Shown here piece after piece: positions 25,258-36,115 of a DNA stretch of 64,000 bases. The DNA is taken from positions 7,407,378-7,471,377 of the forward strand of contig OX442424.1 in NCBI GenBank assembly GCA_949361645.1, given 5' to 3'. How positions within the stretch are numbered: position 1 is the first letter of the stretch; each line of letters begins with the position of its first letter. Both the position numbers and the translations under genes were made by a program. Below the pieces are notes generated by a model that ran no database searches, was not told the DNA's origin, and saw only the letters and a program-made list of their open reading frames with translations. This DNA comes from Spongilla lacustris. Its lineage: Eukaryota > Porifera > Demospongiae > Spongillida > Spongillidae.

Positions 25258-26396
25258 ATGGCGTTTTCGTCCTCAGTGACATTCGGGTGTATTTTACTGA
25301 CACTCTTCATGTGCTCTTCTAACGTTAACGGAAGGTTAGCGGGAACGGGGATACATGGGTACTGTATATTATAATAATATCATTATACAAGATGTATAGT
25401 GGCTATAACATACTAACGTACGAATTCTATTCAGTTGTAGCGGGCTTCAGAATCTGTTGACAGCTGTCGACTGGTGCAAAGCCTGTGGTACATGTGGAGG
25501 CGACTGCAGTATGGCTGGATCCCAAAACTGCACCTGCCTTGCCGAATACGCCAGCGGAATAATTATCGGGTTGATCGGTTTACAACTGATCACCCTATTA
25601 ATAGTCTGTGTGGAGACGTGTTACATTTGCTGCAAGTGCAGGAAGGAGAAGAAAGAGACACATACCCCTCACAGTGTTGAAGTGGGTAAGTATATATGCG
25701 CATATATAGATCCTACATTATATGCACAACTGCGCGCAAACAGTTGACTCCGTTGCAGCTGAACATATCGCTGGCGCTAACAGTAGTAGCGGTGCTCTGG
25801 ACCTTATTGAAACCAAGACCCGGGATCCAGACAGCAGAAACGAACCCGCAGTTTATAGCGAGTGTAATTTGAGACCCCGAAGCTTGACTGCTGATGCGAC
25901 GCTACTATACTCATACGCATGCGTGCACACCAGCAAGGAGGAGGGCGCAGAGTTCTCCTCTCACAAGGGGAACAAAGGCACAAATCGAGATGTAGAGGGT
26001 TCTACGTACGCGACCGTGGTAGATAGCAAGTCTGATTCCGAAAGAGGAGGCAACGTCTATAGGTCTATGCCCCATGCGCAAGGCGAGGCCATCAAAACCC
26101 CGCCAATGGCGATGCTGCCTATCAAAGAAGAGGAGGAAAGGCACATGTATTCAACTCTAGAAACAAACACGGTGCCACAACCCCAACAAATGACAAATTC
26201 AAATTTTCTTTTCCTTAATGAAAAACAAACTAAGAGTCCAACTGTACCAAGCTTCCAGCTGAGTCAAAAGGATTTCATATTCGACCCGCCTCTATCTCCG
26301 CCTGATAATAACAAGGTCACCGCGTATTCTTTTGGGCTCCACACACTACCAATCGAAGAACAACTTTACGATACGTCAAAGCGTACAGAATTCTGA
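25258..26396 (+). CDS. Gene 3: paralogue of gene 2 with a different tyrosine-motif tail
   Basis: Inferred exons 25258-25334, 25435-25685, 25759-26396; introns of 100 and 73 bp; 966 nt, 321 residues. Seen: MAFSSSVTFGCILLTLFMCS signal peptide; ectodomain from about residue 26 with seven Cys and the NCT sequon at N57; helix at about 67-85; CYICCKCRK at 88-96. Residues 27-96 appear identical to gene 2. The tail differs: AVYSEC (shared with gene 2), STYATV (full ITIM consensus), NVYRSM, HMYSTL, AYSFGL and EQLYDT. It lacks the YSNE exon and the YTKI/YTLV pair of gene 2. The likely role is a membrane receptor or adaptor recruiting SH2 proteins once phosphorylated; the ligand is unknown. The first donor (AAG/GTTAGC) is 16 bp further into the aligned sequence than that inferred for genes 1 and 2. 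Confidence 0.75.
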
Positions 26397-26930
26397 TTTT
26401 GTCCCTCTCCGCCCCTTCACACGGAAATGTAACAGACGGCGCGGTGCCAGTTATATATATGTGATTGGACTAAGCTAAAGGTTGTTGGAAAGTATACCTG
26501 TATAAATGTATGTGTGAGGACTGTGGTGCACATGTGAATACATATACCGGTCCTTCTAGCGCTTCAAGTATACCTGTGGCGTATTTCTGACGTTTATATG
26601 TCCCTGCATGTATAAGGAGCGTTATGCAAGCTCCTCCAAATACTATACTAGCTTATATGGAGATAGAATTCATAAACCAGCACCGGCGTTTTAATGAAAT
26701 TCATCCGAAAATTGAGCCAGACGTTTGACAACCTGAATTCTGATGAAGAAATAAGCTGGTACATTGTAAAAAGGGGCCCAAGCGATGCACTAATCATCGC
26801 TCGGAACAAATTAATGCTTCATTTAGCATGAATTGAGCGCTTGGGGGGGAAGGAAATGCTAAATATAACAGTCTACGTATCGCTCGAAAATGCCCGAACG
26901 GTTTCCCTCCGGGTTCAGAATCTAGCTCAT
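26397..26930. other. 3' flank of gene 3, no feature recognised
   Basis: Presumably includes the gene 3 3' UTR. No consensus AATAAA was seen close to the stop, and no other gene or repeat is evident. Confidence 0.4.
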
Positions 26931-27429
26931 TTAGAGGTTGGTGCTTAAGCTACATCCCAATAATCCTGATCCGTTTGCCTTCTTCCGCATAACCACAGTG
27001 TTCTTATATAGCCACCAACACATTTTCTTCTTCATTCTGTCCCTTTGTCTCTCCTTTCCCACCACCAAATCCAGTTCTAGCTCCACCCCAGAACAGCAGG
27101 AATCTCTTCCATCTGTTCAGCCCTTTACAGTGTCCCAGCAGATTCTTGGGCCTGTTGAGGTGGCTATCCCTGGGCGTTTTCCCTGCATGGTGCTATTCCT
27201 AACCCTGTCACCAGCTGGTTGTTCCCAACGATGAAAAGGTAGAGTTCTACATACTTCTAATCCAGTGGATACTCCTTTTGTGCATGATATCATGTAGCCA
27301 AAATTAGCCAAATCTGAACCTTCCCTCTTTTGAGGAGATTTGCCAGCTGACCTACGGTTTGTCCCCAAGAAATCAAGACCTTCATTTGCTCCGGTTCTCT
27401 CAGCCACATTGAGACAAGTTGTACTGGAG

Positions 27430-28600
27430 AACTCAGAGCAAGCTTGGCTAAAACTTTTCATGCTCCCTAAGTGATGCCTTACCTTCACATAAATGCGTAG
27501 GACACCATGATGTGCCTACTACAGTAGACTTTCTACATGTATGTAACTTATGGTCCAAAAATGATTTTGGGCTCTCTGGACCTTGCCAAAAATGATTTTG
27601 GGCTCTCTGGACCTTGCCAAAAACAACCACAAGGAAAACCATCAGCCACATGACCAAGCAGCTGAAGACAGCTGAGATCTGGCTGCTCACGCTGTCTCGT
27701 TGGGAAGCATGCAAAGTTTTAGAGCCATATGGGTTAGCCCCCAGCAATGATGCCACCTAGCATGCTGCAGTCTAAGCATCCTTGGGAGCTGTCCTCCCCC
27801 TGCAGCTCCCAATGCCAATACTAATCCTATTTCTACTGGATGGGACTTTGACATCTTGTCTAAACTATGATCTTTCCCAAAAGGCACTGCAGTGCCAGCA
27901 GTGGGTCCCCGGGCTGCGCATACAACATTTGCTGGATGCTGCCCTATTCCCACTTGCAACACCTAATTGGGCTACTCTCAGGGACATTGTAATCCTTCTT
28001 GCTTCAGGCAAAGCACCTCCATTGGTTCAAGGTTTTTGGCCGAAGGGATGTTAGTTGCACTAAACAAGCTGAGAGATGGAAGCACCCCAGGTATAAGACC
28101 CATAGCAGTGGGAGAATCTCTAATAAGACTCACTGGTAAGTGCATTTGTGCTCTGGTCAAGAACAAAGCTTCTGACCTCTTCAACTGGGGGTTGCCTGCA
28201 GTTCAGGCTCTGAAAAGCCATGGTCTGAGAAAGAGCATTGAGAAACATTGGATGGAAGAGGACTTTGTTTGCCTGCAGCCTTAGATATAACGGTGACATC
28301 CCCACTTACTCTTGCCATTCTTGATGTCTTGTTCAACAGCTGGGGTAGTTGCAGTAGCCGCAGAGTCATGCAAACATTTTGCTAATGACCCAAAGTGTGT
28401 TGAGTTAAGGTGGACATGTGTTCCATTGGCTGTATAAACCTAGTATATAAGGGTTGGGGGAAAAAGCCTAAGAGAAATTCTCCCGCCTAGCCTCTATACT
28501 TGCTGCAAGCCACAGTGTGCCTAAATCAAGAGCAGCAGCTGACATCTATGGCCACTTAACCTGACCCTAACCAGGTATGTGGCCAGGACTCTCCCGCCAC
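27430..28600 (+). pseudogene. Degraded RT/nuclease retrotransposon fragments
   Basis: Pieces in order: AWLKLFMLPK (about 27440), typical of the region upstream of RT in these elements; RDIVILLASGKAPP (about 27983); LNKLRDGSTPGIRPIAVGES (about 28060-28125), RT palm entry; then an abrupt jump at about 28262 to nuclease C-terminal sequence (ITVTSP, KHFANDPKC-like, DIYGHLT) ending near 28570. Frameshifts and an internal deletion make it non-functional. The junction at 28262 removes most of RT. Confidence 0.6.
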
Positions 28601-28609
28601 ATGGTACGT

Positions 28610-29680
28610 ATACCCCCCTTCCCAGATCACATGACAATTGGTGCAGCGTCGCCTGTGCACGCCAACTTAATAATAGCACCTGATAGACTGAGATACATGT
28701 ACATGGACCAACATCAACATCAACCACAACAACCACAATCCAGCACAACAACCACAATCCACCACTAAAATCCACATATACACCTCCACAACATCACATA
28801 CAACAAAAACAATACACGATCACACAACACACAAGGCTGGGCAGGGGGCTCAACATGCACCTATATTTTAAAAGAGATGCACCCACATCTCCTTATGGAA
28901 AAAAAAACCGTGGAAAAACCTCTAATAGGAAAAAATCCACCATACATTGGGGAAAAAACCTCTAACTAGCACTGCCCAGCCAAATACAACTTAGAACACA
29001 TTCTACAAACAGTCCAACAGCTGCAGCCTTCTCTGTGCCCAGGGGTCATCTGTCACCGGTCAAGGAATCTGCTCTTGTAATAGGACACACACAATGCTAC
29101 CCTTCGGCAACAAACAGAGAATAACAAATACAAATAAAAAAATTCTGGTGCTTGTGTAGGTTATGCCGTGCATGAACGCTTAGACTGAACAACAATCTCC
29201 AGCAACTGATTTTACCAGTGCTGTCAGCTGCCACTTACAGCTGCCCCCGCCAATAACCAAGCACAACCCGCCAATGTACCATCCCGCTCGTTACCATGCA
29301 TACCGGCCATATTTAGGCGGGAGCTTATTTCAATACTTTCAAACGACAGGAAAATGTATGTTCTGTCGTGCATATATGGTTCTTTCGTGTAGGTTTTGTG
29401 TTTTATTATTTTTCCTCCAGATTACTTAGTTTGCATTTGTTCAGTTGTTGTGTGTTATCAATATGTGTAGTGTATGTATGCATAATTTATTTTTAATATA
29501 ATTAATTTCATTCTTTTGTTCTGTCATTTTGTTGTTTATGCTTCCTCTTTTACTGTGCTTGCTGTTAATGTGATTACTGTATTATTAATATCCTCGATTA
29601 ATATCATAATTATATTATTGTATTATTATAATATATATATATGGAATACACATGTACAAACATGATAATATCTTGTTATT
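28610..29680. other. Non-coding stretch, CA-rich then AT-rich
   Basis: Holds CAACAACCACAATCC-type short repeats (28700-28830), a GAAAAAAACC-type motif repeated near 28895-28970, and AT-rich sequence to 29650. No gene or RNA recognised. Confidence 0.5.
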
Positions 29681-29685
29681 CAATG

Positions 29686-29885
29686 TAGACTAAACGAAGC
29701 ACATTAACTACAAAGCTATAGTGAGGAACTAAATGTATCACCCTCCTGGAGTGAATATCCACCCCTTAAGAAGAGTGCCCGGGCATTGGCTTGCATAAGA
29801 GTTATGTTCAGGCAGCCCATACAGGTTGTAGACCACCTTGGACTTGGGGGTGTTGGTCCTAGTGGCAAGGTGTGATGCAAGTCCT
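29686..29885 (-). pseudogene. Inverted third copy of a nuclease 3' end
   Basis: The reverse complement closely matches the last 200 bp of the fragments at 6650-6840 and 16820-17020, including the 3' untranslated part. It shows that the same element end was copied to a third site in the other orientation. Confidence 0.8.
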
Positions 29886-29899
29886 GAATTTAATTATTA

Positions 29900-30860
29900 A
29901 TTAAAAAATAATGACAACTTGTCCAAATGTGAGGTATTCACCCGCCACAACCTTGATGTGTTTCCTTCTGGGAGGAAAGCTTTTGACAAGCCAAACACTG
30001 AAATACTTGGTGTTGCCATTGGAGGTCTAGATTTCTGCTCCTCGTTCATCTTTACCAAATGGATGGAGGCTAGAACTCTTCTATCTCAGCTTGAGCAAGT
30101 TGGTACGATACACCCCCGGTTGTCTTGGTCCTTCTTCGTTTAAGTGGTGGGTTTTGTAAACTAGTGCACCTGGCCCGATCAACACCACCCTCACTTTCAT
30201 CAAAGGCTCTCAGTCTTCTTGATGATGACATCCATAAGGCTTTCAGTCAGTGCATGGGTGTCGACACCTCCAACATGGCCTGGGAACAAGCTCAGCTCAG
30301 AGGAGGCCTAGGCCTGCGATCATTGTCCCACCACTCATCTGTAGCTTTCATCTCCTCCATTTGTTCATCTGGCTTTGTATCTCAATCAGACCACCACCTG
30401 TCTCAAGCTGTAAAGGTCTTTAACAGCTTGGTTTCTCCAGCCGCTCTCCTTTCCCCTCCTACTCAATAAAAGCTGTCTTCCTGTCTTCATTGGCAGACAA
30501 GGCCCATCTACTATCCATCTCATCACACCATGCTTCAGCTTGGATGTCTTGATCACCTCACTACTAAACCCTCTAACCCTTTGGAAGCGGGAGTGTCAGC
30601 CAAGACTGCTGCTCAGGTCACAGAGGCAAGGAAACACCAGACCAATGATCCCAAATGTTCCGAACTTGGGTGTGTGTGTGTCCCCACGGTGGCTGAATCA
30701 TATGGAGCCTGGGGTGAAGAGGCCTCTGCCATCATCTCTTCAATTGCCTCAAGACTTGCCACCTCCACGTGCAAGCCAAAGTCGGTGGTGCTCAATGACA
30801 TATATGGCCCTTTCAAGGATAACACCGCCACCATAGAGCAGGACATATTGTTGCTTGTGT
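29900..30860 (+). pseudogene. RT thumb plus nuclease remnant
   Basis: Overlapping frames at 29919-30143 and 30125-30469 read NTEILGVAIGGLDFCSSF, then LARSTPPSLSSKALSLLDDD and RGGLGLRSLSHHSSVAFISS: the same RT-thumb segment as at 3210 but better preserved. After a gap, 30530-30840 gives LITSLLNPL and TEARKHQTNDPKCSELGC, ending VLNDIYGPFKDN. At least two frameshifts and the loss of the zinc knuckle show it is dead. Confidence 0.75.
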
Positions 30861-30899
30861 TTTTGTGCTGTGCATCATTATTTAGTCTATAGGTGGTAG

Positions 30900-31310
30900 G
30901 AAATTTAATGTTATGTGCTTGTGCATGTATCTGTATCGTTACTACAATAATAACAAGGGTTTTAGTTTAAAATAGTAATAATATATTATGGGCTGGGATG
31001 GTGCTCCTCTGGCCTCATTCATGGAGTAAAGTTTTACTATTTGTTTCACTTTATTATTTCATTTTAAGTATCATCTAATTGTATGTATTTCATGTTTTGA
31101 TATCTACCTATTTAGTGTATTATTCATTGTTTATTAATTTAATAATAAAGCCAAGCCTTTCGCTTGTGAGAGCCACTGTTAGAGCCTTGCTCTCTTGTGC
31201 AAGGTTTCGGCATTCTGAGGAGGGGGGTTGAGGTGTGTGGGTGTGGGATGGTTGCTGCTGTGACTTTGATTTTGTTGGTGTGCTGTATGGTGTATGTAAT
31301 ATTATATAAG
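30900..31310. other. AT-rich spacer
   Basis: No gene or recognisable element. It separates two retrotransposon remnants. Confidence 0.4.
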
Positions 31311-31319
31311 AAGAAAAGA

Positions 31320-31590
31320 AGATGCAGAAGTATAAACACCTTAACTCATGCTACTTTTTCACTCCAGTGGCAATAGAAACAAGTGGAGTTTTTGGACCAA
31401 AGACAATGGAGTTCCTGAAAGGTTTGGGACATCGGTTGAGGCAGGTGTCTGGAGAAGCCAATACCTTTGCCTATCTCTCTCAGAGACTCTCAGTTGCCAT
31501 CCAACATGGCAATGCAGCTTCTGTGTTGGGAACAATGAAGATGGGCAGTCAGGAGGAAGATATAAATTGTGTGAGTGAGTGAGTGAGTGT
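31320..31590 (+). pseudogene. C-terminal fragment of a second retroelement family
   Basis: Encodes HLNSCYFFTPVAIETSGVFG and LGHRLRQVSGEAN to RLSVAIQHGNAASVLGTM. This is the same protein end as on the minus strand at 34838-35330 and differs from the PADILV-type nuclease ends elsewhere. A 5'-truncated fragment followed by a (GAGT)n tail at 31575-31590, possibly the 3' repeat of the element: GAGT/ACTC repeats also end the inverted copy near 34812-34828. Confidence 0.7.
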
Positions 31591-31949
31591 TAGAATAAGT
31601 ATCATGTTGTTGTTTGTTCATTTATCCCGATGTATCTGTATAATTGAATTCCCTGTTTATTATTATTTATTATTATTATTATATTGATTATAATATGCAA
31701 ATAACAATAATAATAACGCTTTAAAATTTATTATTATACATATACATGGATTAATAATAATACATATACATACACAACTAACTACACCACACATCTAAAT
31801 CTACAATGCACTTCTACTCAACATTGCTCTTGAGTTGGCCTTAATTAGGGACATGTTCAGACGACCATATAGATTTGAAATCACTCTGGACATCGTTTGG
31901 TTGGTTTTGATGCAGAGCCTGCGGGCCAAACGTGAGATGGTACGTTGTG

Positions 31950-32290
31950 CTTCTATGCCTCATGCACCATAGGCTTCCACTGCTAAGGGCACACAGATCC
32001 ATCCAAGTTCCTCACACTTTGGATCGTTTTCAATGTGCTTTCGGACTTCAGCAGATGCAGCTGCTGACCCCCCTGTGAATCTCGCTTCGGCAATGACATT
32101 TGAGTTAAGCGGGGAAATCACAGTGAGGTCTAGGGCTGCTGGTCTGTTGCAGAACCAGTTGGGAACCAAAATGTCAGCTGGCCTAGTGCGACGGTTGTCA
32201 TGGCTCAACCCACTTCCAACTTCACATTTAACACTTATGCCTGCCCGACGAAACAACTCAGCCAGTATGTCTCTGATATTGTAATAACGC
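31950..32290 (-). pseudogene. Nuclease-domain fragment, minus strand
   Basis: The minus frame 32256-31960 reads FRRAGISVKCEVGSGLSHDN, RPADILVPNW, PAALDLTVISPLNS and EVRKHIENDPKCEELGWICV: the most typical PAD...LD...K-type nuclease segment in the window and open throughout, but lacking RT. Confidence 0.8.
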
Positions 32291-32295
32291 TTAAC

Positions 32296-32341
<46 letters not shown>
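32296..32341. repeat. (AAT)n microsatellite
   Basis: About 15 uninterrupted AAT units, joined to a short plus-strand nuclease C-terminal piece (SVSRAILSRLPQSG, to 32402). The two nuclease pieces on either side are in opposite orientation. Confidence 0.9.
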
Positions 32342-32344
<3 letters not shown>

Positions 32345-32519
32345 TCATCTTGGTGAGGTCGGTGTCTAGAGCCATCCTCTCCAGACTACCACAATCAGGC
32401 TGAATTCATTTAGCTAATTGTAACTATGTAACACATTTATTACTCGTATTTGGTTCGTATGTCATGTATACTTGACAATTTTAATAATAATAATATTATA
32501 TAATAATAATAATAATAAT

Positions 32520-34625
32520 ACAACAGTATAGAGATTTGAGACAGGACAGCCCCTATTACGTGATGCAATGGCAGAATTGGCTAGAAAATAAGCAAACAAT
32601 GTTGTTAATTGGGTGGATATTTGTGCCTTGATGTCAAGTCGTTTGATAGCCCTTGACAAGTGCGCAGGGGTTAGGCCTATAGCCATCGGGGAGGAACCTA
32701 GATAGATTTTATGCAAGGTTCTTGCTATGGCCACAGGAAGTGATGTTGTAGATTTATGTGGAGTGAGGCAGGTATGTTCTGGATTGAAAGTGAAAGCAGG
32801 AATTGAGGGATCAATACATGCAATAAGAGAACTCTATGAAGAACACTGTGGAAATGGTTGGGGGCTGCTTCTTGTGGATGCAAAAAATGCTTTTAACTCT
32901 TTGAATATAGCAGCAGCTTTATGGAATGTTCAGGTGCAGTGGCCCAGATGTGCTCGTTTCCTGTTTAACACCTACCGTGGATATGTTCCACTAATTTTGA
33001 ATGACCACCCAACCATTATATACAGTAAAGAAGGAGTAAGGCAAGGGGATCCACTCTCCATGCTTATGTATGCCACTGCTTTGGCACCACTCATAAAATC
33101 ACTGGAGGATGCAGAGTTTACGCAGAATTGGTATGCAGATGATTCAGCTTGTGTTGGAATGTTTTCTTCTTTGTGTATGTGGTTTGAAAATCTGTGCCGA
33201 TTAGGGCCAAATTATGGCTACTATCCCGAACCAAAGAAGACAATGATTGTTGTGGATAAAAAGGATGAGGCATCTGCAAACACCTGTTTTCATAATTCTG
33301 GCATAAAGGTTGTCAATGGTTACCGTTTCCTTGGTGGATTTATTGGCAGCAAAGAGCTCACTAAACAGTTCATTGAAGATAAGATTGATGCTTGGTTGGT
33401 GTATGTTGATAAACTAGCATGGGCTGCAAAGCTACAACCTCAAGCTGCGTATACTGCAATGGCAAAATCTCTGCAGTTTGAATGGTCATTTGTACAGCGA
33501 ATCATACCAAACTGTGAATCTTCTTTTTCTCTATTGCAAGATAAGATAAACACAACCTTTTGGCCTGCAATTTTTAGTACTGACACATCACAGTTAGAAC
33601 TACGCCTGTTTACACTACCTGCTCGGATGGGAGGAATGGGTGTTAACGACCCGGTTGAAGCAGCAAGAACAGCCCTTATTACTTCCAGAGCAATCACTGA
33701 TGTAATTGTTACAGCAATAAAAGGCAAGGGAGATTTCTCAGTATACAATCACTTGCAACAGATGACACAGGCAAAGAAAGAGATGAAGCATGAGATTACA
33801 GGATCTCAAGAAGATAAGCTAAATTTGATACTGACATCTCTGAGTGAAGGGAAGAAGCGAGCAATTCAAAGAGTAGTAAAGGGCAAGGCATCCACCTGGC
33901 TGACTGTACTTCCAGTATCCCACTACCACTTTGACCTCTCACCATCAGAATTTCGTGATGCTTTGGCTATTAGATATCACCAACCACTAACAAAGTTGCC
34001 TGCTGACTGTGATGGATGTGGTGGAGAGTTTACCCCTCAGCATGCTTTGGATTGCAGAAAAGGTGGTTTGATCATCCAACGGCGCAATGAGGTGAGAGAT
34101 GCTTTGGGTGACCGTACATCAATTGCATTTAGGGATGTGATTAGAGAACCAATTGTGAGAGATGCTGATCCTATGAGAGGTCTACCTGCCTTGGTAGCTG
34201 ATCTTGGTGTGAGAGGATTGTGGGCTGCCCAGACTGAGGCGTTGCTTGATATTCGTGTCATGGACACTGACGCCCAGTCATATACCAGCCGCACTGTTGA
34301 TTCTGTTCTCCTATCAGCTGAAAATGAGAAGAAAAAGAAATACCTGGATGCTGTTGAGGCTAGACATGCATCTTTCACCCCTTTTGTCACCTCAATTGAT
34401 GGTGTCCTAGCTCGAGAAGCTAACTCTATCATAAAGCTGTTAGCAACCAAAATAGCATTAAAGTGGGAAAAACCACTAAGTGAAGTGACTGGATGGGTAA
34501 GGGCGACGTTGGCATTTGCTACACTAAGAGCCACAAATCTGTTCATAAGAGGAAGCAGAGTGAAATGGAGAAGTGCAGTGCATATGGATGACGGGGCTAG
34601 ACTACCCACATCAGCTTATGAATAG
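32520..34625 (+). mobile_element. Non-LTR retrotransposon: RT with zinc knuckle and restriction-like nuclease, near-intact 3' part
   Basis: The open frame 32727-34625 (632 residues) shows RT motifs LLVDAKNAF (about residues 48-56), EGVRQGDPLS (102-111), NWYADDS (134-140) and RFLGGFIG, then after a connector a CDGCGG...HALDC knuckle (about 34008-34056), RRNEVRDAL, and a nuclease segment with ADLGVRGLW and LLDIRVMDTD. The end FIRGSRVKWR matches the usual C-terminus of this group. In the same frame, 32520-32705 encodes the preceding part (SSRLIALDK, GVRPIAIGEE) but is interrupted by TAG at 32703 and other stops, so the copy is 5' decayed. Function: target-primed reverse transcription. Codon-level preservation makes it the youngest element of its family here. 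Confidence 0.85.
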
Positions 34626-34837
34626 AATATGTATGTGTTATTATGTGTGTGCATGTGCCTGAGTCTGGTATTTATTCCTTTGTATTTTCTGTTTATGATC
34701 TCTGTACGTATTCTTATAGTGTATTCCCTGTTTACTATTATTATTATTGTAGATACAACAGTATAGACTAACACATATGGCTAACAACAACACGATACTT
34801 ATCCTAACACACTCACTCACTCACTCACACGATACAT

Positions 34838-35370
34838 ATTTATACAAAAAACTCTTCCTCCTGACTGCCCATCTTCATTGATCCCAACACAGAAGCTGCA
34901 TTGCCACGTTGGATGGCAACTGAGAGTCTCTGAGTGAGATATGCAAAGAAGTTGGCTTCTCCAGACACCTGCCTCAACCGATGTCCCAACTCTTTCAGGA
35001 ACTCCATTGTCTTTGGTTCAAAAACTCCACTTGTTTCTATTGCCACTGGAGTAAAAAAGTAGCATGAGTCAAGGTGTTTATACTTCTGCATCTTCTTTTC
35101 TTCCGCCTGTTGAGCAACTGCTCCAACTTGCTTTGCAGCAATTGTGGAGTAAGAAGGTGCAAAAGTATCTGGACACGTTGCATCCCACACCAGAAGTTGC
35201 CCACACTTCCAAGGGACAATTGAGTCACCATCAGGTCGCTTCCCATCTGAGTGATACAGACCTGAAGGCTCCAGATGTGATGGAACATGTGCTGCAACCA
35301 AAGCTCTGTATATGATGTCATTGACAGCTGAATGGCGGTGGTGGCGTCCTGCACTCTTTCTGCAGCTTAA
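34838..35370 (-). pseudogene. Retroelement C-terminal nuclease fragment, second family
   Basis: The minus frame 35301-34840 (153 residues) reads GLYHSDGKRPDG, VWDATCPDTFAPSYSTIAAK, the same HLDSCYFFTPVAIETSG as at 31320, and RLSVAIQRGNAASVLGSM. RPDG and VWDATCPD are the probable PD-(D/E)XK core. It is preceded downstream by (ACTC)n at 34812-34828. 5' truncated. Confidence 0.75.
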
Positions 35371-35382
35371 GCCAATAATGCA

Positions 35383-35673
35383 ATGACTTTTTAAAATATA
35401 AAGGACATACAGAATTAAATGTTCTCCAAGAAACCTCCAGCGGCCGGCATCAGGGATCTCCTCATTATGGCTCTGGCATTAGACCAGATGAGGCTGATAC
35501 CGAGTTTGTCATATAAGTTGGACAGGATCACTGACTTTGGTTTGTTTGTCATGATGGCAACCAGGGAAGCAATATAAGAATGCTTCAGCTCCCCATGCTC
35601 CGTTCGTTGCCGACAGCTGGAGGTTTCTCGGAGAACATCTAATTCTGTGTGTCCTATATATTTTTAAAAGTCG
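35383..35673. mobile_element. Short inverted-repeat element (MITE-like)
   Basis: Terminal inverted repeats of about 55 bp: the left end runs ATGACTTTTTAAAATATAAA, then AGAATTAAATGTTCTCC and AGAAACCTCCAGC; the right end (from 35673) is the complement with few changes. The inner 180 bp is unique and non-coding. No clear target duplication was identified. Confidence 0.7.
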
Positions 35674-35779
35674 TTATTATGATTTTAATGATATTAAATG
35701 TCATGTAGCCATATATTCATAATTATAACTTAACACCACATATAACACTAAAAGTATGTACACTACTAACATAATCTAG

Positions 35780-36115
35780 GACCTAGAGAACATTGTTCTA
35801 GAGTTTGCCCACATCAGGGGGATGTTAAGCCTTGCATAGAGTTCAAAGGTTGCCATGGACTTCGGCACATGGACAATAATAATAATAATAATAAATGAAG
35901 TGGGAATTGGGGGGATGGAGTCCTAAGAGACATTTTCCCGCCTAGCCTCTCTACTTGCTGCAAGCCACAGTGTATCTAAATCAAAGGCAGCGACTGACAT
36001 TTATGACTGCTTAAACCTGACCCTAACCATGTCTGTGGCAGGGCTATCCTCGCAAGGAGTATAAAAGATCAGTAGGGTGTGCATATCGAACAAGTTTTGT
36101 GTTTTATTCTTTTTC
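35780..36115. pseudogene. Two small nuclease C-terminal fragments
   Basis: 35790-35880 read on the minus strand gives a SMATFELYARLN-like end; 35900-36060 on the plus strand gives the SHSVSKSKAATDIYD-like tail and 3' flank seen at 15830-15935. Both are tiny 3' ends, separated by an (AAT)n run. Confidence 0.55.

Noticed and set aside
27117..27962. Three minus-strand open frames of 91-123 codons
   Set aside because: They are antisense to plus-strand retrotransposon remnants (AWLKLF, LLASGKAPP) and carry no domain themselves.
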